A DNA stretch of 64,000 bases from assembly GCA_029573495.1 (NCBI GenBank), contig JAKQEI010000278.1, positions 16,115-80,114 on the forward strand, read 5' to 3'. Numbering within the stretch: the stretch's first letter is position 1; the number at the start of each line of letters is the position of its first letter. Under the pieces are notes generated by a model. The model did not search any database and was not told the DNA's origin. It saw only the letters and a program-made list of their open reading frames with translations. The stretch comes from Bacteroidota bacterium (lineage in GTDB: Bacteria; Bacteroidota; Bacteroidia; Flavobacteriales_F; PHOS-HE28). Shown here piece by piece: positions 25,984-35,427 of the stretch. A program made the translations under genes and the position numbers.

Positions 25984-27930
25984 TCAGACCTCCTCCATCA
26001 GGCCCTGCAGTTCCGTGGAAGCGTTCTCCCATTCCTCCATCACTTTCGCGATGCGCTGGGCAAGCTCCCCGAGCCGCTCATAACCCTTCTGCAGCGCCTC
26101 CGCAGGCATGCCACCCTTCATCACCTCCGCCTGCAATTGCTTCTCCTCCTTCTCGAGGTCGGCCAGCTGTTTCTCAAGGCGCTCCACCGCGTTCTGCGCC
26201 TTGCGTCGCTCCTTCTCACGGTCGCGCCTGTCGCGCTGCTCAGAGGTCTTCTCCACTTTCGGAGCCTTCGCCTGCACGGTACTGGACTTGCCGATATCCG
26301 CGGTCTGCAGGGCCTTGCGCTTCTCGATCAGCTCGAGGATGTCGAGGTGCTGATCCCGGATGCGGTGCTCGTCCAGTTCGAGGATGCGCGTCGTCAGTCC
26401 GGTGAGGAAGTCGCGATCGTGGCTCACCAGCAGGAAGGTGCCATCGTAGGCCTTGAGCGCCTCCTTCAGCACATCCTTGCTCTGGATGTCCAGGTGGTGC
26501 GTGGGTTCGTCAAGGATGAGGAAGTTGAGCGGCTTCAGCAGCATACAGCACAACGCGAGGCGTGCGCGTTCGCCGCCGCTCAACACCTTCACCTTCTTGT
26601 CCACGTCATCGCCGCTGAACATGAAGGCTCCGAGCATGGCGCGCACCCGGATCCGGTTCTCTTCGCTCGCCGCGTATTCCGCCGTCTCCATCACCGTGCC
26701 CTGCGGGTTCATCCGCTCCGGCATGTCCTGGGCGTAATAGCCCACGATCACGTTGTGCCCGAGCTTGATCTCCCCGTCGAAAGGCTCTTCAGCCATGATC
26801 ATGCGCACGAGCGTGGACTTGCCCGTGCCGTTCGCGCCTACGAGCGCGAGGTGTTCCCCCTTGGCGATGGTGAGCTCGGCGTTGCGGAAGATGCGCTTCA
26901 CCTTCGTGGGGTCGTTCTTGTCCGGATAGGCCTTGCTCACGTTCTTCACCTCGGCGACGATCTTGCCGCTCTGTGGTGCCGGGGGGAACTTCACGAGCAT
27001 CTTGCGCAGGTCCTCATCCTCCACCTCGATGCGGTCCAGCTTCTCCAGTTTGGTGATCAAGCTCTGTGCGAAGGCCGCCTTGCTCGCCTTCGCGCGGAAC
27101 TTGTTGATCAGGGCTTCGGTCTCCTTGATGTAGCGTTGCTGGTCCTTGGCAGCAGCGGCCTGCTGCTCGCGTTCCACCTTGCGCAGCTCGACATACTGGC
27201 TCCAGGGCACCTTGCGGTCGATCAACTTGCCGCCGCTCACCTCCAAGGTGCGCAGGGTGAGCCTGTCGAGGAAGGTCTTGTCGTGCGAGATCAGCACGAG
27301 CGCTGCCGGATACGTCTTGAGCAGGTCTTCCAGCCATTGGATGGCGGGCAGGTCAAGGTGGTTCGTCGGCTCGTCCAGCAGAAGCAGGTCCGGACGCATC
27401 AGGAGGATCCGCGCCAGCTCGGCACGCATGCGCCAGCCACCGCTCAGCTCGCTCATCAGCCGGTGCATGTCATCGCCCACGAAGCCGATGCCCTTCAGCA
27501 TCTTCTCCACCTGCATGTCATGGTCGCCTGCACCGATGGCATTGAGGCGTTCGTGCGCCGTGGCCAGCTCCGTGGCCAGCTCGATCGCCTCTTCGTCCGA
27601 AGCGACGGTCTCCAGTGCCTTCTCGATGGTCGCCAGGCGTGCCTGCAGGTGCAAGGCCTCCTCGAAGGCCTTCTCCGCCACCTGCCAGGGCGTGAGCTCC
27701 AGGTTGTGCGCCATCTCCTGCGGGAGATAGCCCACCTTCAGTTCCTTGGGCTTGCCGATGGTGCCCTTGTCGAAGGGCTGCAAACCGGCCAGGGTCTTCA
27801 GCAGGGTGCTCTTCCCGGCGCCATTGCGACCCACGAGGCCGATACGGTCATCGCTGCCGATGAAGAAGTTGAAATCATCGAACATCGGCCGTTGACCGAA
27901 ATGCAGGGTGAGGCCTTGGACGGTGATCAT
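25984..27930 (-). CDS. ABC-F family ATPase
   Basis: 648-residue soluble protein with two ABC ATPase domains and no membrane domain, the ABC-F layout of ribosome-acting translation factors. Walker A motifs are GRNGAGKSTLL (about residue 34-44) and GANGTGKSTLV (about 370); signature motifs are LSGGWRMRAEL and LSGGERARLAL; Walker B motifs end LLLDEPTNHLDL and LILDEPTHHLDI. The interdomain linker is Lys-rich and helical. A C-terminal coiled coil covers about residues 540-645. It is closest in form to the Uup/YfmR group; antibiotic resistance is not implied. It has its own promoter (TACTTTTG) and is separated from gldN by a terminator. Confidence 0.93.
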   Translation of the reverse strand: MITVQGLTLHFGQRPMFDDFNFFIGSDDRIGLVGRNGAGKSTLLKTLAGLQPFDKGTIGKPKELKVGYLPQEMAHNLELTPWQVAEKAFEEALHLQARLATIEKALETVASDEEAIELATELATAHERLNAIGAGDHDMQVEKMLKGIGFVGDDMHRLMSELSGGWRMRAELARILLMRPDLLLLDEPTNHLDLPAIQWLEDLLKTYPAALVLISHDKTFLDRLTLRTLEVSGGKLIDRKVPWSQYVELRKVEREQQAAAAKDQQRYIKETEALINKFRAKASKAAFAQSLITKLEKLDRIEVEDEDLRKMLVKFPPAPQSGKIVAEVKNVSKAYPDKNDPTKVKRIFRNAELTIAKGEHLALVGANGTGKSTLVRMIMAEEPFDGEIKLGHNVIVGYYAQDMPERMNPQGTVMETAEYAASEENRIRVRAMLGAFMFSGDDVDKKVKVLSGGERARLALCCMLLKPLNFLILDEPTHHLDIQSKDVLKEALKAYDGTFLLVSHDRDFLTGLTTRILELDEHRIRDQHLDILELIEKRKALQTADIGKSSTVQAKAPKVEKTSEQRDRRDREKERRKAQNAVERLEKQLADLEKEEKQLQAEVMKGGMPAEALQKGYERLGELAQRIAKVMEEWENASTELQGLMEEV

Positions 27931-27956
27931 GGTCGGTAGCGGGTCGAAAAGGCGCG

Positions 27957-27964
27957 CAAAAGTA
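27957..27964 (-). promoter_or_regulatory. -7 element of the ABC-F gene
   Basis: TACTTTTG on the minus strand, 26 bases upstream of the ATG, followed by CGCGCC. It lies just beyond the gldN terminator, supporting independent transcription. Confidence 0.55.
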
Positions 27965-27982
27965 CGGGAGCCTTCAAAAGCG

Positions 27983-28008
27983 GAAGCCCCCGGATCTCCG
28001 GGGGCTTC
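27983..28008 (-). terminator. Terminator after gldN
   Basis: Twelve-base arms of the gaagcccccgga type (27983-27994, 27997-28008) with a minimal loop; on the minus strand the hairpin is followed by CGCTTTTG. It ends the porP-gldKLMN unit. Confidence 0.8.
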
Positions 28009-28029
28009 ACAGAATTCGTTATGCCAAGG

Positions 28030-28893
28030 TCAGAAGTTCCAGAGGTCGTGCTCGAACTCGAACAGCGCCTGTTTGATCTCCTCGCCTTCGAGCAGGGCGT
28101 CCAGACCGGTCTTGTACTCGTTGATGTTCCGGTCGTACACGTTGCTCCACTTGGTGATGTAGCTGCTGAACTGCCGCTTCCAGAAGATGTCCTCGAAGCT
28201 GCGGCGCTCCGCGTCGTTCTCCCGGTTGAAGGCCTCCCAGTTGGCGAACACATAGCGGCATTCCGGGTAGTAAAGCCAGAAGAGCGGCGTGTAACCCCGC
28301 ACTTCCCCGTCCTCGCCCTTGGCCTCCTTCATCGGAGCGATACCGATGATACGGATGTCCATGGTGCTGCGCTGCTTGTCGAAGATCCAATCCTCCTTGA
28401 GGCGGTACATCTTGATGTCGCCGCTCTCCACGGTGATCTCCTGCACCACGGGAACCAGTTCGCCGGTATCCAGGTCCTCCGTGTACTGGGTGTCCAGGCG
28501 GGTGAAGATGTCCTTCAGGTCCGTGGCCAGCAGGGGCTTCCGGAACTCGTCATCCTCGGCCGTGGGTCCCACGTCGTAGGCGGTGATCGAACCATCCACC
28601 AGCAACCCGTGGCGGATCACATCGAAGAGGCTCTTGCGGTCGTTGATGGCCTGCTCCGGGTAATAGAGCGGGTGGTTCATCTTCTCGCGCAGGTCGATCG
28701 TGCGCCACACCCTGCGGGCCCAGAGCACGTCCGCCTCACGGATGTGCGTGTAGGGCACCACGCGCTTGGTCTTCGTGTGCTCCTTGATGTAGGCACCATC
28801 GAGCACGGTCTGCGCCACCACTTGCGTCGTGGAACAGCTCGCCGCGACCGCGAAGGCGGCGGCGGTCAGTATGTTCTTGCAGGTCCTCATCAT
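28030..28893 (-). CDS. gldN: T9SS ring component GldN/PorN
   Basis: 287-residue periplasmic protein that forms the outer-membrane-associated ring of the type IX secretion system with GldK/PorK. Signal peptide, with Cys at about residue 20 (AVAASCSTTQ) that might be lipidated. The conserved core includes DVLWARRVWRTIDLREKMNHPLYY as two blocks, SLFDVIRHGLLVDGSITAYD, and the late FWLYYPECRYVFANWEAFN. The length is typical. It is the last gene of the gldK-L-M-N series and is followed by a terminator. Confidence 0.95.
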   Translation of the reverse strand: MMRTCKNILTAAAFAVAASCSTTQVVAQTVLDGAYIKEHTKTKRVVPYTHIREADVLWARRVWRTIDLREKMNHPLYYPEQAINDRKSLFDVIRHGLLVDGSITAYDVGPTAEDDEFRKPLLATDLKDIFTRLDTQYTEDLDTGELVPVVQEITVESGDIKMYRLKEDWIFDKQRSTMDIRIIGIAPMKEAKGEDGEVRGYTPLFWLYYPECRYVFANWEAFNRENDAERRSFEDIFWKRQFSSYITKWSNVYDRNINEYKTGLDALLEGEEIKQALFEFEHDLWNF

Positions 28894-28908
28894 GGTCCGT
28901 TGTTGTTA

Positions 28909-30549
28909 TCACACCACTTTGAACGAGAGCGAGCCCAGGCTTCGTGTGGTGCCGTCGGGGCCGCGTGCCTTGATGCTCTCGATGTACACCTTCTGGCCCG
29001 ATTTGGCCCGTTGGAACATCTCCTTGACATCGGCGCTCACAGCAGGTCCCTTGACGATCTTCTCGATGACGTTGCCACCGATGATCATGGACACCTTGTA
29101 CTCAACGACATCGAACTTGAGATCGAACTCGAAGTCGATCATCTTGGCGATCACACCGGCGGCGGCTGTGAGCTCCACCTTTCGGATGGTCTCGTCATCC
29201 ACCGACTTCCCGGCGAAGTACGGCCGTGGGTTCGGCACGTTCTTCACCCGGAACTTCATGCCGGTCATGGTCTTGTTCGTACCGTCCGGGTTGGTGACCG
29301 TGGCGCTGATCGTAGCCTCGGAGTCACGACCCGGCTTCACGATCCAACCATCGCCCCCCTTGCTCAGGGAGCCGTTGGTCATGCTCGGCCGGATGTCCTT
29401 GTCACTGTATCCGGAAACACTGATGCTGACCGGGTTGTCCACCCCACGGTAGAACACGTTCATCTTGGTGGGGCTCACGACCAGGTTGGGCTGCGCCACT
29501 TCGTAGGTGGTCTCGAACACCTCCGTGGTCTCTTCGCCGCCGACCGGTTTGAACTTGATGATCCCGCGCACGGTCTGGAGCCCCGCTCCACCCGCCACAC
29601 GTTCCAGCATCGCCTTCGCACCGTTCATCGGCAGTTTGATGGCCTCCCCATTGATCTTCTTGGCCACGGTATCGACCGTTGCACCCGGCCCGGCGATGTA
29701 AACCTCCGGAGCGTTCTGGTCGTCATAGGCACCGAGGAAGATCTCTGCCTGGTACTTGCTGCCCACGGTCACGTAGCTGCTCAATGGCCTCACGATGGTG
29801 GTGAGCTTGTTGAACTTGAAGCTCTTGCCCTCCACCGCGTCCATCATGCGCTTCACCACCTCGCCTTCCGCGTTCCGGACGTCCGCCTGCAATTTGCTCA
29901 GGATGGTGATACCGGCCGCCAGCGGCACATGGTAGAAGTTAAGGCTCTCCCAATTGTTCATGGTGCCTGAGGCATCCTTGCGTTCGCTGAAGTCAAAGAC
30001 GCGGTCCATGGCCGAGGCCAGGTCCTTGTCCTCCTTGCGGCTGTTCTTCACCAGCTCCCGGAAGGCCTCGAGCTTCTGCTTCAGTTCAGTGGCCGTGAAC
30101 GGTCCTTCAATGGGTTTCCCCGGCTCACTGCCTACGAGCATGTTCGTCAGCTCATCATGGCTGTCCTTCTTGGACACCTTCATCAGGTCCACGATACGAC
30201 CATCGCCGAGCACCACGCTGTCCTTCGGCCAGCCTTCGGCGGTGATGATGGCGCGGGCCTTGATGGTGTCGATATAGGCCACCAGTTCCCGGCCCGAGGC
30301 TTGGATCTTCTGGGCCTCGTTCCACGCAGCCCCGTACTTGGCCTGGTTCTCACTGGCCAGGCTCTGGAAGCTGGTGTACTGGGCGTTCATCTTGTCGTTG
30401 AGCGACAGCTTGGTGTTCTCCAGGCCGTTGTTCACCGTCACGAAGCTGTCCAGGATCTCCTTGGATACGTTCAGCGCCAATAGCGCCGTCAGCACCAAGT
30501 ACATCATGTTGATCATCGCCTGTCGAGGCGTCTGTTTACCACTTGCCAT
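28909..30549 (-). CDS. gldM: T9SS motor protein GldM
   Basis: 546-residue inner-membrane protein with a single N-terminal helix and four periplasmic domains, spanning the periplasm to contact the GldK/N ring. The N-terminus MASGKQTPRQAMINMMYLVL places Arg at position 9, the residue known to pair with the GldL glutamate in the proton-driven motor. Periplasmic blocks NNWESLNFYHVPLAAG and VSPTKMNVFYRGVDNPVS mark domain boundaries. It is 15 bases upstream of gldN and 48 bases downstream of gldL. Confidence 0.96.
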   Translation of the reverse strand: MASGKQTPRQAMINMMYLVLTALLALNVSKEILDSFVTVNNGLENTKLSLNDKMNAQYTSFQSLASENQAKYGAAWNEAQKIQASGRELVAYIDTIKARAIITAEGWPKDSVVLGDGRIVDLMKVSKKDSHDELTNMLVGSEPGKPIEGPFTATELKQKLEAFRELVKNSRKEDKDLASAMDRVFDFSERKDASGTMNNWESLNFYHVPLAAGITILSKLQADVRNAEGEVVKRMMDAVEGKSFKFNKLTTIVRPLSSYVTVGSKYQAEIFLGAYDDQNAPEVYIAGPGATVDTVAKKINGEAIKLPMNGAKAMLERVAGGAGLQTVRGIIKFKPVGGEETTEVFETTYEVAQPNLVVSPTKMNVFYRGVDNPVSISVSGYSDKDIRPSMTNGSLSKGGDGWIVKPGRDSEATISATVTNPDGTNKTMTGMKFRVKNVPNPRPYFAGKSVDDETIRKVELTAAAGVIAKMIDFEFDLKFDVVEYKVSMIIGGNVIEKIVKGPAVSADVKEMFQRAKSGQKVYIESIKARGPDGTTRSLGSLSFKVV

Positions 30550-30597
30550 CTGTGTCCAACAGGTCTATTCGGTTCCAGATCAAAGTGACGCCCCTGC

Positions 30598-31389
30598 TCA
30601 GCCGCGCACGGTCATGGCAGCGAGCATGTTGCCATAGACGGTGTTCAACTTGGCCAGGTTATCACTGAGTTCGGCGATGTTCTCTTTGTAGCGTTTGGTA
30701 TCGTCCACCGAGTTGCGGAGGTTGGTGAGCATTTCGCTCATGCCCTCGAACATCTGGTTGGCGGCCTCCAGTTTCTCGCGGCTGCCACGGAGCTGCATCT
30801 CGTACATCTCGTTGAGCGCGGAGAGGTTCTGGCTCATCTTCTGCAGGCTCTCACCCGCGTTGCGGCCGGCATCCACGTTGTTCGTGAGGCCCACAAGGCT
30901 CTCGCTGGCCTTCTCGTAGCTGTCGCTCAAGCTGCTCACTTTGGCGCTAGCGTCCTTCAGGCTGGTCGCATACTCGCTGGTGGCGGCGGCCGCACCAGTG
31001 ATCTCACCCATCTGCCTGGCCTGGTCGCTCAAGGAGCGCATGCCATCGCCCAGACTGGCGATCAGTTCCGGTTCGATCTTGGCGCTCTCGAGCATGTCAT
31101 CCAGCTGCTCCGTGATCGAGCGCTGATCCTCCTTCTTGAAGTCCTCACCCTCGTGGCGCTCACCAGTGGCTAGCTCGGGGTACACCAGGCTCCAATCCGG
31201 ATCCTCGTGCGGCGGTTCGAAGGCCGAGAAGAAGAAGATGATGGCCTCGGTGCTCAGACCGAGGATCAGGAAAAAGCTGGCAAGCGGCCAGTGCTGGATC
31301 TTGAAAAGAGCACCCACGATCACGACCGCTGCACCGATACCGTACAGTTTGGCCATGAAGTTCTTCCACTTCTTGCTGCCGGGTTTCAT
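30598..31389 (-). CDS. gldL: T9SS motor protein GldL
   Basis: 263-residue inner-membrane protein with two N-terminal transmembrane helices (about residues 15-30 and 36-54) and a long cytoplasmic coiled coil (about 80-255). It forms the pentameric stator-like part of the T9SS/gliding motor with GldM. The key membrane glutamate lies in GLSTEAIIFFFSAFEPP at residue 48. The cytoplasmic part is longer than the roughly 215 residues of Flavobacterium johnsoniae GldL. It sits between gldK and gldM in the usual order. Confidence 0.95.
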   Translation of the reverse strand: MKPGSKKWKNFMAKLYGIGAAVVIVGALFKIQHWPLASFFLILGLSTEAIIFFFSAFEPPHEDPDWSLVYPELATGERHEGEDFKKEDQRSITEQLDDMLESAKIEPELIASLGDGMRSLSDQARQMGEITGAAAATSEYATSLKDASAKVSSLSDSYEKASESLVGLTNNVDAGRNAGESLQKMSQNLSALNEMYEMQLRGSREKLEAANQMFEGMSEMLTNLRNSVDDTKRYKENIAELSDNLAKLNTVYGNMLAAMTVRG

Positions 31390-31498
31390 CTGTCGTCCTT
31401 GCGTTTTAAGGTTCTGAGAGGTTCTGCTTCTGGTCCTTGCTTATTGAATGCGGTCGTCAGGTTCCGTAACGACCCTATTTCCGGTTCGTGCCGATGGC

Positions 31499-32851
31499 CT
31501 AGAGGTCTTCGGCGTTGACAGCCTTGCCGCGGCCGAGGAAGGTCATCACCGAACGGAAGCCGATATAGGCCTTGGTGGTGTCCTGGTACTCGTAGCTGCG
31601 CGTGCCGGTCTGCATGTAATACCCGATGTCCTTCCACGAGCCGCCGCGGATGACCTTCCGCTTGAGGGACGGCGGGTCGTTCATAAGCGCATCGTAGCTG
31701 TACTCGGGGTTGAGGTCGTGGTCGAAGTCGTACACGCTCTCATCGAACGCGGTGCTGGTCCACTCGGCCACGTTGCCGGCCATCTGGTAGAGACCGTAGT
31801 CGTTCGGGGTATAGCTGTCCACGGGCACGGTGTGGAAACCACCGTCATCCACGTAGTTGCCGTGCAGCGGCTTGAAGTTGCCGAGGAAGCAGCCCTGACG
31901 GTTCCGGACGTAAGGACCGCCCCAGGGGTAAGGCGCGCCATCCAGGCCACCGCGGGAGGCGTACTCCCATTCGGCCTCGGTCGGCAGTCGGAACCGGTTC
32001 ACGAAGGCATCGCCGTTCTGGCTGAGCCACGAGTTCATGAGCTGGGTACGCCACACGTTGAAGGCGTTGGCCTGCTGCCAGGTCACACCCACCACGGGAT
32101 ACTCGTCATAAGCCGGATGCCAGAAGTAGTTCTCGGTCATCGGCTCGTTGAAGGAATAGGTGAAGTCATGCACCCACACCAGCGTGTCAGGATACACGTT
32201 GATGATCTCCTTGATGATGAACTTGCTCCGATCGCTGTGCCCGCGGATGGCGTTGTTCTGACCTTTGACGTTGGTGTAGCTCAGGTCGAGGTCACGGGCG
32301 TTGTTCGCCTTCCGGGCCGCCTCCTTCAGGTCGATCCAGTAGTACTCGAACATCAGCTTGCGTGTGTCGATCTCCTTGCGGCGGTAGAACTGCTCGCTTT
32401 CGGACAGGAACATGTCGGCCAGGGCCTCACGTTCCTCATCGCCGTACCAATCGATACGTTCGCGCCAGTTGATCACCGGCGGATCGATCTCCTCTCCATA
32501 CTCGTCCTCCGTCAGCACATGCTCGCCGATGTCCTCATCGCCCAGGATCCGTTTGGCGATGGAGTCACGAACGTAGAACACGAACTGCCGGTACTCGTTG
32601 TTGGTGATCTCCGTCTGATCCATGTAGAAGGCCTGAACGGAGACCGTCTTGCTCTTGCTCACCGAGGCATAGGGCACATCCTGATCGCTGGGCCCCATCA
32701 CGAAGGAGCCCATGCCGATGTAGTTCATCCCATAGGGATCAACATCATACCAGCCCGGCCGGCCCTGGACGCCGATCAGCTGCCCCTGGCCACCACCACC
32801 GCAACCCGCCAGCAGGGCCGCAGCGCACAGATACACTATGGGACGTTCCAT
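31499..32851 (-). CDS. gldK: T9SS ring lipoprotein GldK
   Basis: 450-residue outer-membrane lipoprotein forming the T9SS ring with GldN. Lipobox LLAGC (Cys about residue 16). The body is a formylglycine-generating-enzyme/SUMF1-like fold (FRLPTEAEWEYASRGG, YQMAGNVAEWTSTAF, VIRGGSWKDIGYYMQ) that in GldK is structural rather than catalytic. First of the gldKLMN genes, preceded by porP with a gap of about 120 bases. Confidence 0.95.
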   Translation of the reverse strand: MERPIVYLCAAALLAGCGGGGQGQLIGVQGRPGWYDVDPYGMNYIGMGSFVMGPSDQDVPYASVSKSKTVSVQAFYMDQTEITNNEYRQFVFYVRDSIAKRILGDEDIGEHVLTEDEYGEEIDPPVINWRERIDWYGDEEREALADMFLSESEQFYRRKEIDTRKLMFEYYWIDLKEAARKANNARDLDLSYTNVKGQNNAIRGHSDRSKFIIKEIINVYPDTLVWVHDFTYSFNEPMTENYFWHPAYDEYPVVGVTWQQANAFNVWRTQLMNSWLSQNGDAFVNRFRLPTEAEWEYASRGGLDGAPYPWGGPYVRNRQGCFLGNFKPLHGNYVDDGGFHTVPVDSYTPNDYGLYQMAGNVAEWTSTAFDESVYDFDHDLNPEYSYDALMNDPPSLKRKVIRGGSWKDIGYYMQTGTRSYEYQDTTKAYIGFRSVMTFLGRGKAVNAEDL

Positions 32852-32973
32852 GTTCTTCCTTTATTGCCGTTCCGAGGTTCCTTGCAGGGGTCCCTGTCCA
32901 CTGTTGTCCGGGTAAGCGAACATGCTGAAGACAAGGCTGTATACGGCAGGTTGGGTTACTGGGTTTCGGTCTG

Positions 32974-33909
32974 TTAGAGGAAACGGACGTTCTTGTAGAT
33001 CTGCAGGTTCGGCTTCTTCTCGAGGAGGATGCAGTAGTTCAACATGATCTCATGCGAACCGCTGCTGTAGTTCTTCAACTGGGACGTGGTCACGTCATAG
33101 CTGTAGCCGATCTTCACCATGCTCCGCTTGTCCTTGTCGGCATGCAACTGGTAGCCGATCATCGGGGCGATGGCGTCCTCCGTCCGGTACGTAACGCCCA
33201 GCCAGACCTGGTTATTATAGAGGAAGGTGGCGTTCAGGTCCACCTGCGTGGAGGTACCGTCGCTCTTGATCAAGGTGCTGGGCTGGAGCACGTACTTCTT
33301 ATCCCCTCCAATGGCCCAGTCGTAGCCTGCCTGTACGAAGTAATGACGGACGCCGGTGATGCTGACGTCCTTCAGCTCCGGCTCGGTCAGGTGGGTGGAG
33401 CTCAGTCCGATCCAGAAGGTGGGACTGGTGTAGTAAAGCCCTCCACCGAGATCGAACTTCGAATCGCTCTGACCGGAAAGGGGAATGGCTGCGTCATCAG
33501 CAGGGTTGTCCCGGGCGATCCAGTTGTTGCCCAGGGAGTGGGCCAGCAGGCCGGCGCTCAGGCCCACCCCGAAGGTACCAGGGCCGATCTTCCGGTGGAA
33601 GCTGTAGCTGAGGCGGACGAAATTGCTGTTCATCTGACCCAGCTTGTCGAAGTAGGCGCTAAGGCCCACCCCGCTGCTGATCTTGTTGATCGGCATCTGG
33701 GCATTGAACAAACCGGTCTTGGGCGCCCCGTCGAACCCTGACCACTGCTGTCGGAAGAATCCGGTGGCACATAGTTGACCCGAGGTACCGGCCACGGCCG
33801 GGTTGATCGACAACCTGTCGAACATGTATTGGCTCAGCTGCGGATCCTGCTGGGCGACCGAAGCGCCAGCAATGCACAGACCGACCGTTGCGGTAAGTAT
33901 CCCCCTCAT
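32974..33909 (-). CDS. PorP/SprF family T9SS outer-membrane protein
   Basis: 311-residue outer-membrane beta-barrel of the PorP/SprF family. The mature protein starts with the hallmark QQDPQLSQYMFDRLSINPAVAG after a signal peptide, here given in part: QDPQLSQYMFDRL and NPAVAGT. ATG 33909 is chosen for signal-peptide quality (MRGILTATVGLCIAGASVAQ). Barrel strands run to the end (final LEKKPNLQIYKNVRFL). Members help secrete or anchor specific T9SS cargo. Its place just ahead of gldK suggests the core PorP role, and a good promoter lies upstream. Confidence 0.9.
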   Translation of the reverse strand: MRGILTATVGLCIAGASVAQQDPQLSQYMFDRLSINPAVAGTSGQLCATGFFRQQWSGFDGAPKTGLFNAQMPINKISSGVGLSAYFDKLGQMNSNFVRLSYSFHRKIGPGTFGVGLSAGLLAHSLGNNWIARDNPADDAAIPLSGQSDSKFDLGGGLYYTSPTFWIGLSSTHLTEPELKDVSITGVRHYFVQAGYDWAIGGDKKYVLQPSTLIKSDGTSTQVDLNATFLYNNQVWLGVTYRTEDAIAPMIGYQLHADKDKRSMVKIGYSYDVTTSQLKNYSSGSHEIMLNYCILLEKKPNLQIYKNVRFL

Positions 33910-33974
33910 TCGCGTTTCGTTCTTTTCCGCCGAACGGGACGACATGTCCCGCGGGTCCTTCTTCAGAACCGGCG

Positions 33975-34004
33975 CCAATATAACAACATTCCGATCCGAC
34001 CAAA
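33975..34004 (-). promoter_or_regulatory. Promoter of the porP-gldKLMN unit
   Basis: Minus-strand -33 element TTTG (34001-34004), 18-base spacer, -7 element TATATTGG (33975-33982, one mismatch to TAnnTTTG). It lies about 65 bases upstream of the porP start. Confidence 0.6.
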
Positions 34005-34062
34005 TACCGGATGTGGACCGGGGAATGGGGTTCCCAAGACGATCAAGCCCCCGTTCCTGCTG

Positions 34063-35232
34063 TCAGGCGAGCTTCTGGAAGGTGCGCCACCAGCGGTCCG
34101 GCACCTCTTCCCGGCACGCCATCCGGTAGTCCGAATAGGAGCACGGGACCAGGTGGTGTCGTTCGAAGCGGGCCTCCTGTTCGGCCTTGTACGGGATGTC
34201 CATCCACCACCGGTCACTCACCGTGCTCTTGTAGAAGACCAGTTCCTGCTCATGACCCCGGATGGGGATGCGGAACCGGGTGAAGCGTTTGCGGTCCAGC
34301 CAGGGCAGGTCGTTGGTGCGCGAGCGGAAGCCGTCCAGGAAGCACCAGACCATCTGGGCCACGAGCTGGGCGGTGGTGCTGTCCTGGTCCATGGTCGGGT
34401 CCATCTCGTAGATGCCGACCGAGGTGATCTTCTCGCTGATGCCGGCGTAGCGCATGAGCTGACAGACCTCCTCCCCGTGGAAGCCGTTCGGTCCGGGGCG
34501 GCTGGTCCCGGGTGCGTCGCTGCGCCGTACGCTCGTCATGTCCACGCTCAGGGTATCGCCGTTGCGCATCACGGGTTCGGCATCGGCCATGGTGGCGCGC
34601 AGTTCGCCCAACCGATGCGCATCGAAGAAGAGCCTGTCCATGAGCTCGATCCCCGGCTGGTCGACGAGATAGGTCTGGAAGCCGAGGTTGCTATAGTTGA
34701 AGAGGTAGTTCGGCTGGCGCAGCACGATGTGGCTGAGGTAGCTGCTTTCGGCCAGCCCCTGTCCGGGTTCCCCCAGATCGAAGCGGGCATCCACGCACAC
34801 GAGGTTGGCGGTGCGCTCCAACTTCTCGTAGGCCAGGTATTGTGAGAAGGTATGCCCCTGCCCGCCCCCGATCATCACCGGAACGATGTTCATGCGGATC
34901 AGCTCGGCAATGGTCTCGGCCACGGCATGCTGGGTATCGGCCGCGCTCGCCCCGGGGTGGATGTCGCCCAGATCCACCATGGTGATGTTCCCGTTGGGCA
35001 TGAAGAGCCGGTAGAGTTCATCGCGGACGGCGTCGGGTGCGTGCACCACCCCGCGCGGCCGCGCATGACCGGGGTCATCGAGCACACCGAAGAGGGCGAT
35101 CTGCATGCCCTCCAGGCTCGGGAAACCCTTGGCGGTATGGCTGATCACGCTGTCCCCGATGGAATTGGCAGGCCATTCGGGACGGGAAAGCCCGAAGCGC
35201 TCGCTGGGCTTGAAATAGATGCTGATGTCCAT
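34063..35232 (-). CDS. Arginase/formimidoylglutamase family protein, metal site degenerate
   Basis: 389-residue protein with the ureohydrolase fold. Family motifs are recognisable but altered: the first reads IGGGQGHTFSQY where active enzymes have a metal-binding His (GGGHD/GGDHS), the second reads DARFDLGE in place of DAHxD, and the third reads SVDMTSVRRSDAPG in place of SxDxDxxxP. At least two manganese-binding His residues are gone, so ordinary arginase or formimidoylglutamase activity is doubtful. ATG 35232 starts MDISIYFKPS. It lies between topA and porP; an association with the T9SS locus is inference from position only. Confidence 0.82.
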   Translation of the reverse strand: MDISIYFKPSERFGLSRPEWPANSIGDSVISHTAKGFPSLEGMQIALFGVLDDPGHARPRGVVHAPDAVRDELYRLFMPNGNITMVDLGDIHPGASAADTQHAVAETIAELIRMNIVPVMIGGGQGHTFSQYLAYEKLERTANLVCVDARFDLGEPGQGLAESSYLSHIVLRQPNYLFNYSNLGFQTYLVDQPGIELMDRLFFDAHRLGELRATMADAEPVMRNGDTLSVDMTSVRRSDAPGTSRPGPNGFHGEEVCQLMRYAGISEKITSVGIYEMDPTMDQDSTTAQLVAQMVWCFLDGFRSRTNDLPWLDRKRFTRFRIPIRGHEQELVFYKSTVSDRWWMDIPYKAEQEARFERHHLVPCSYSDYRMACREEVPDRWWRTFQKLA

Positions 35233-35427
35233 ACGCGAAGGGACCATTCGGTGTGCCGAACGATACCGCGCTAAGGTCCGAGGTGTCCGAGGCGTATCCG
35301 CAAGAACCCTAAGGCGGATGCCCACAACGGCGTGTTGGCAACGGCAGGTCTCAGGGATCACCTGTGGTCGACACTGGGGACGATGACGTTGGATGGGTCG
35401 ACACTACAGGTGCTCACCGTGGCACCA

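Noticed and set aside
25948..27939. Long plus-strand open frame opposite the ABC-F gene
   Set aside because: Shadow frame; composition rich in Leu, His, Gln and Val without motifs, whereas the minus strand encodes two complete ABC domains.
28021..29970. Long plus-strand open frame opposite gldN and gldM
   Set aside because: Shadow frame spanning two real genes and their intergenic gap.
35366..35406. Direct repeat ggtcgacact twice, 30 bases apart, between the arginase-like gene and topA
   Set aside because: Only two copies of ten bases; too short to support a named element.
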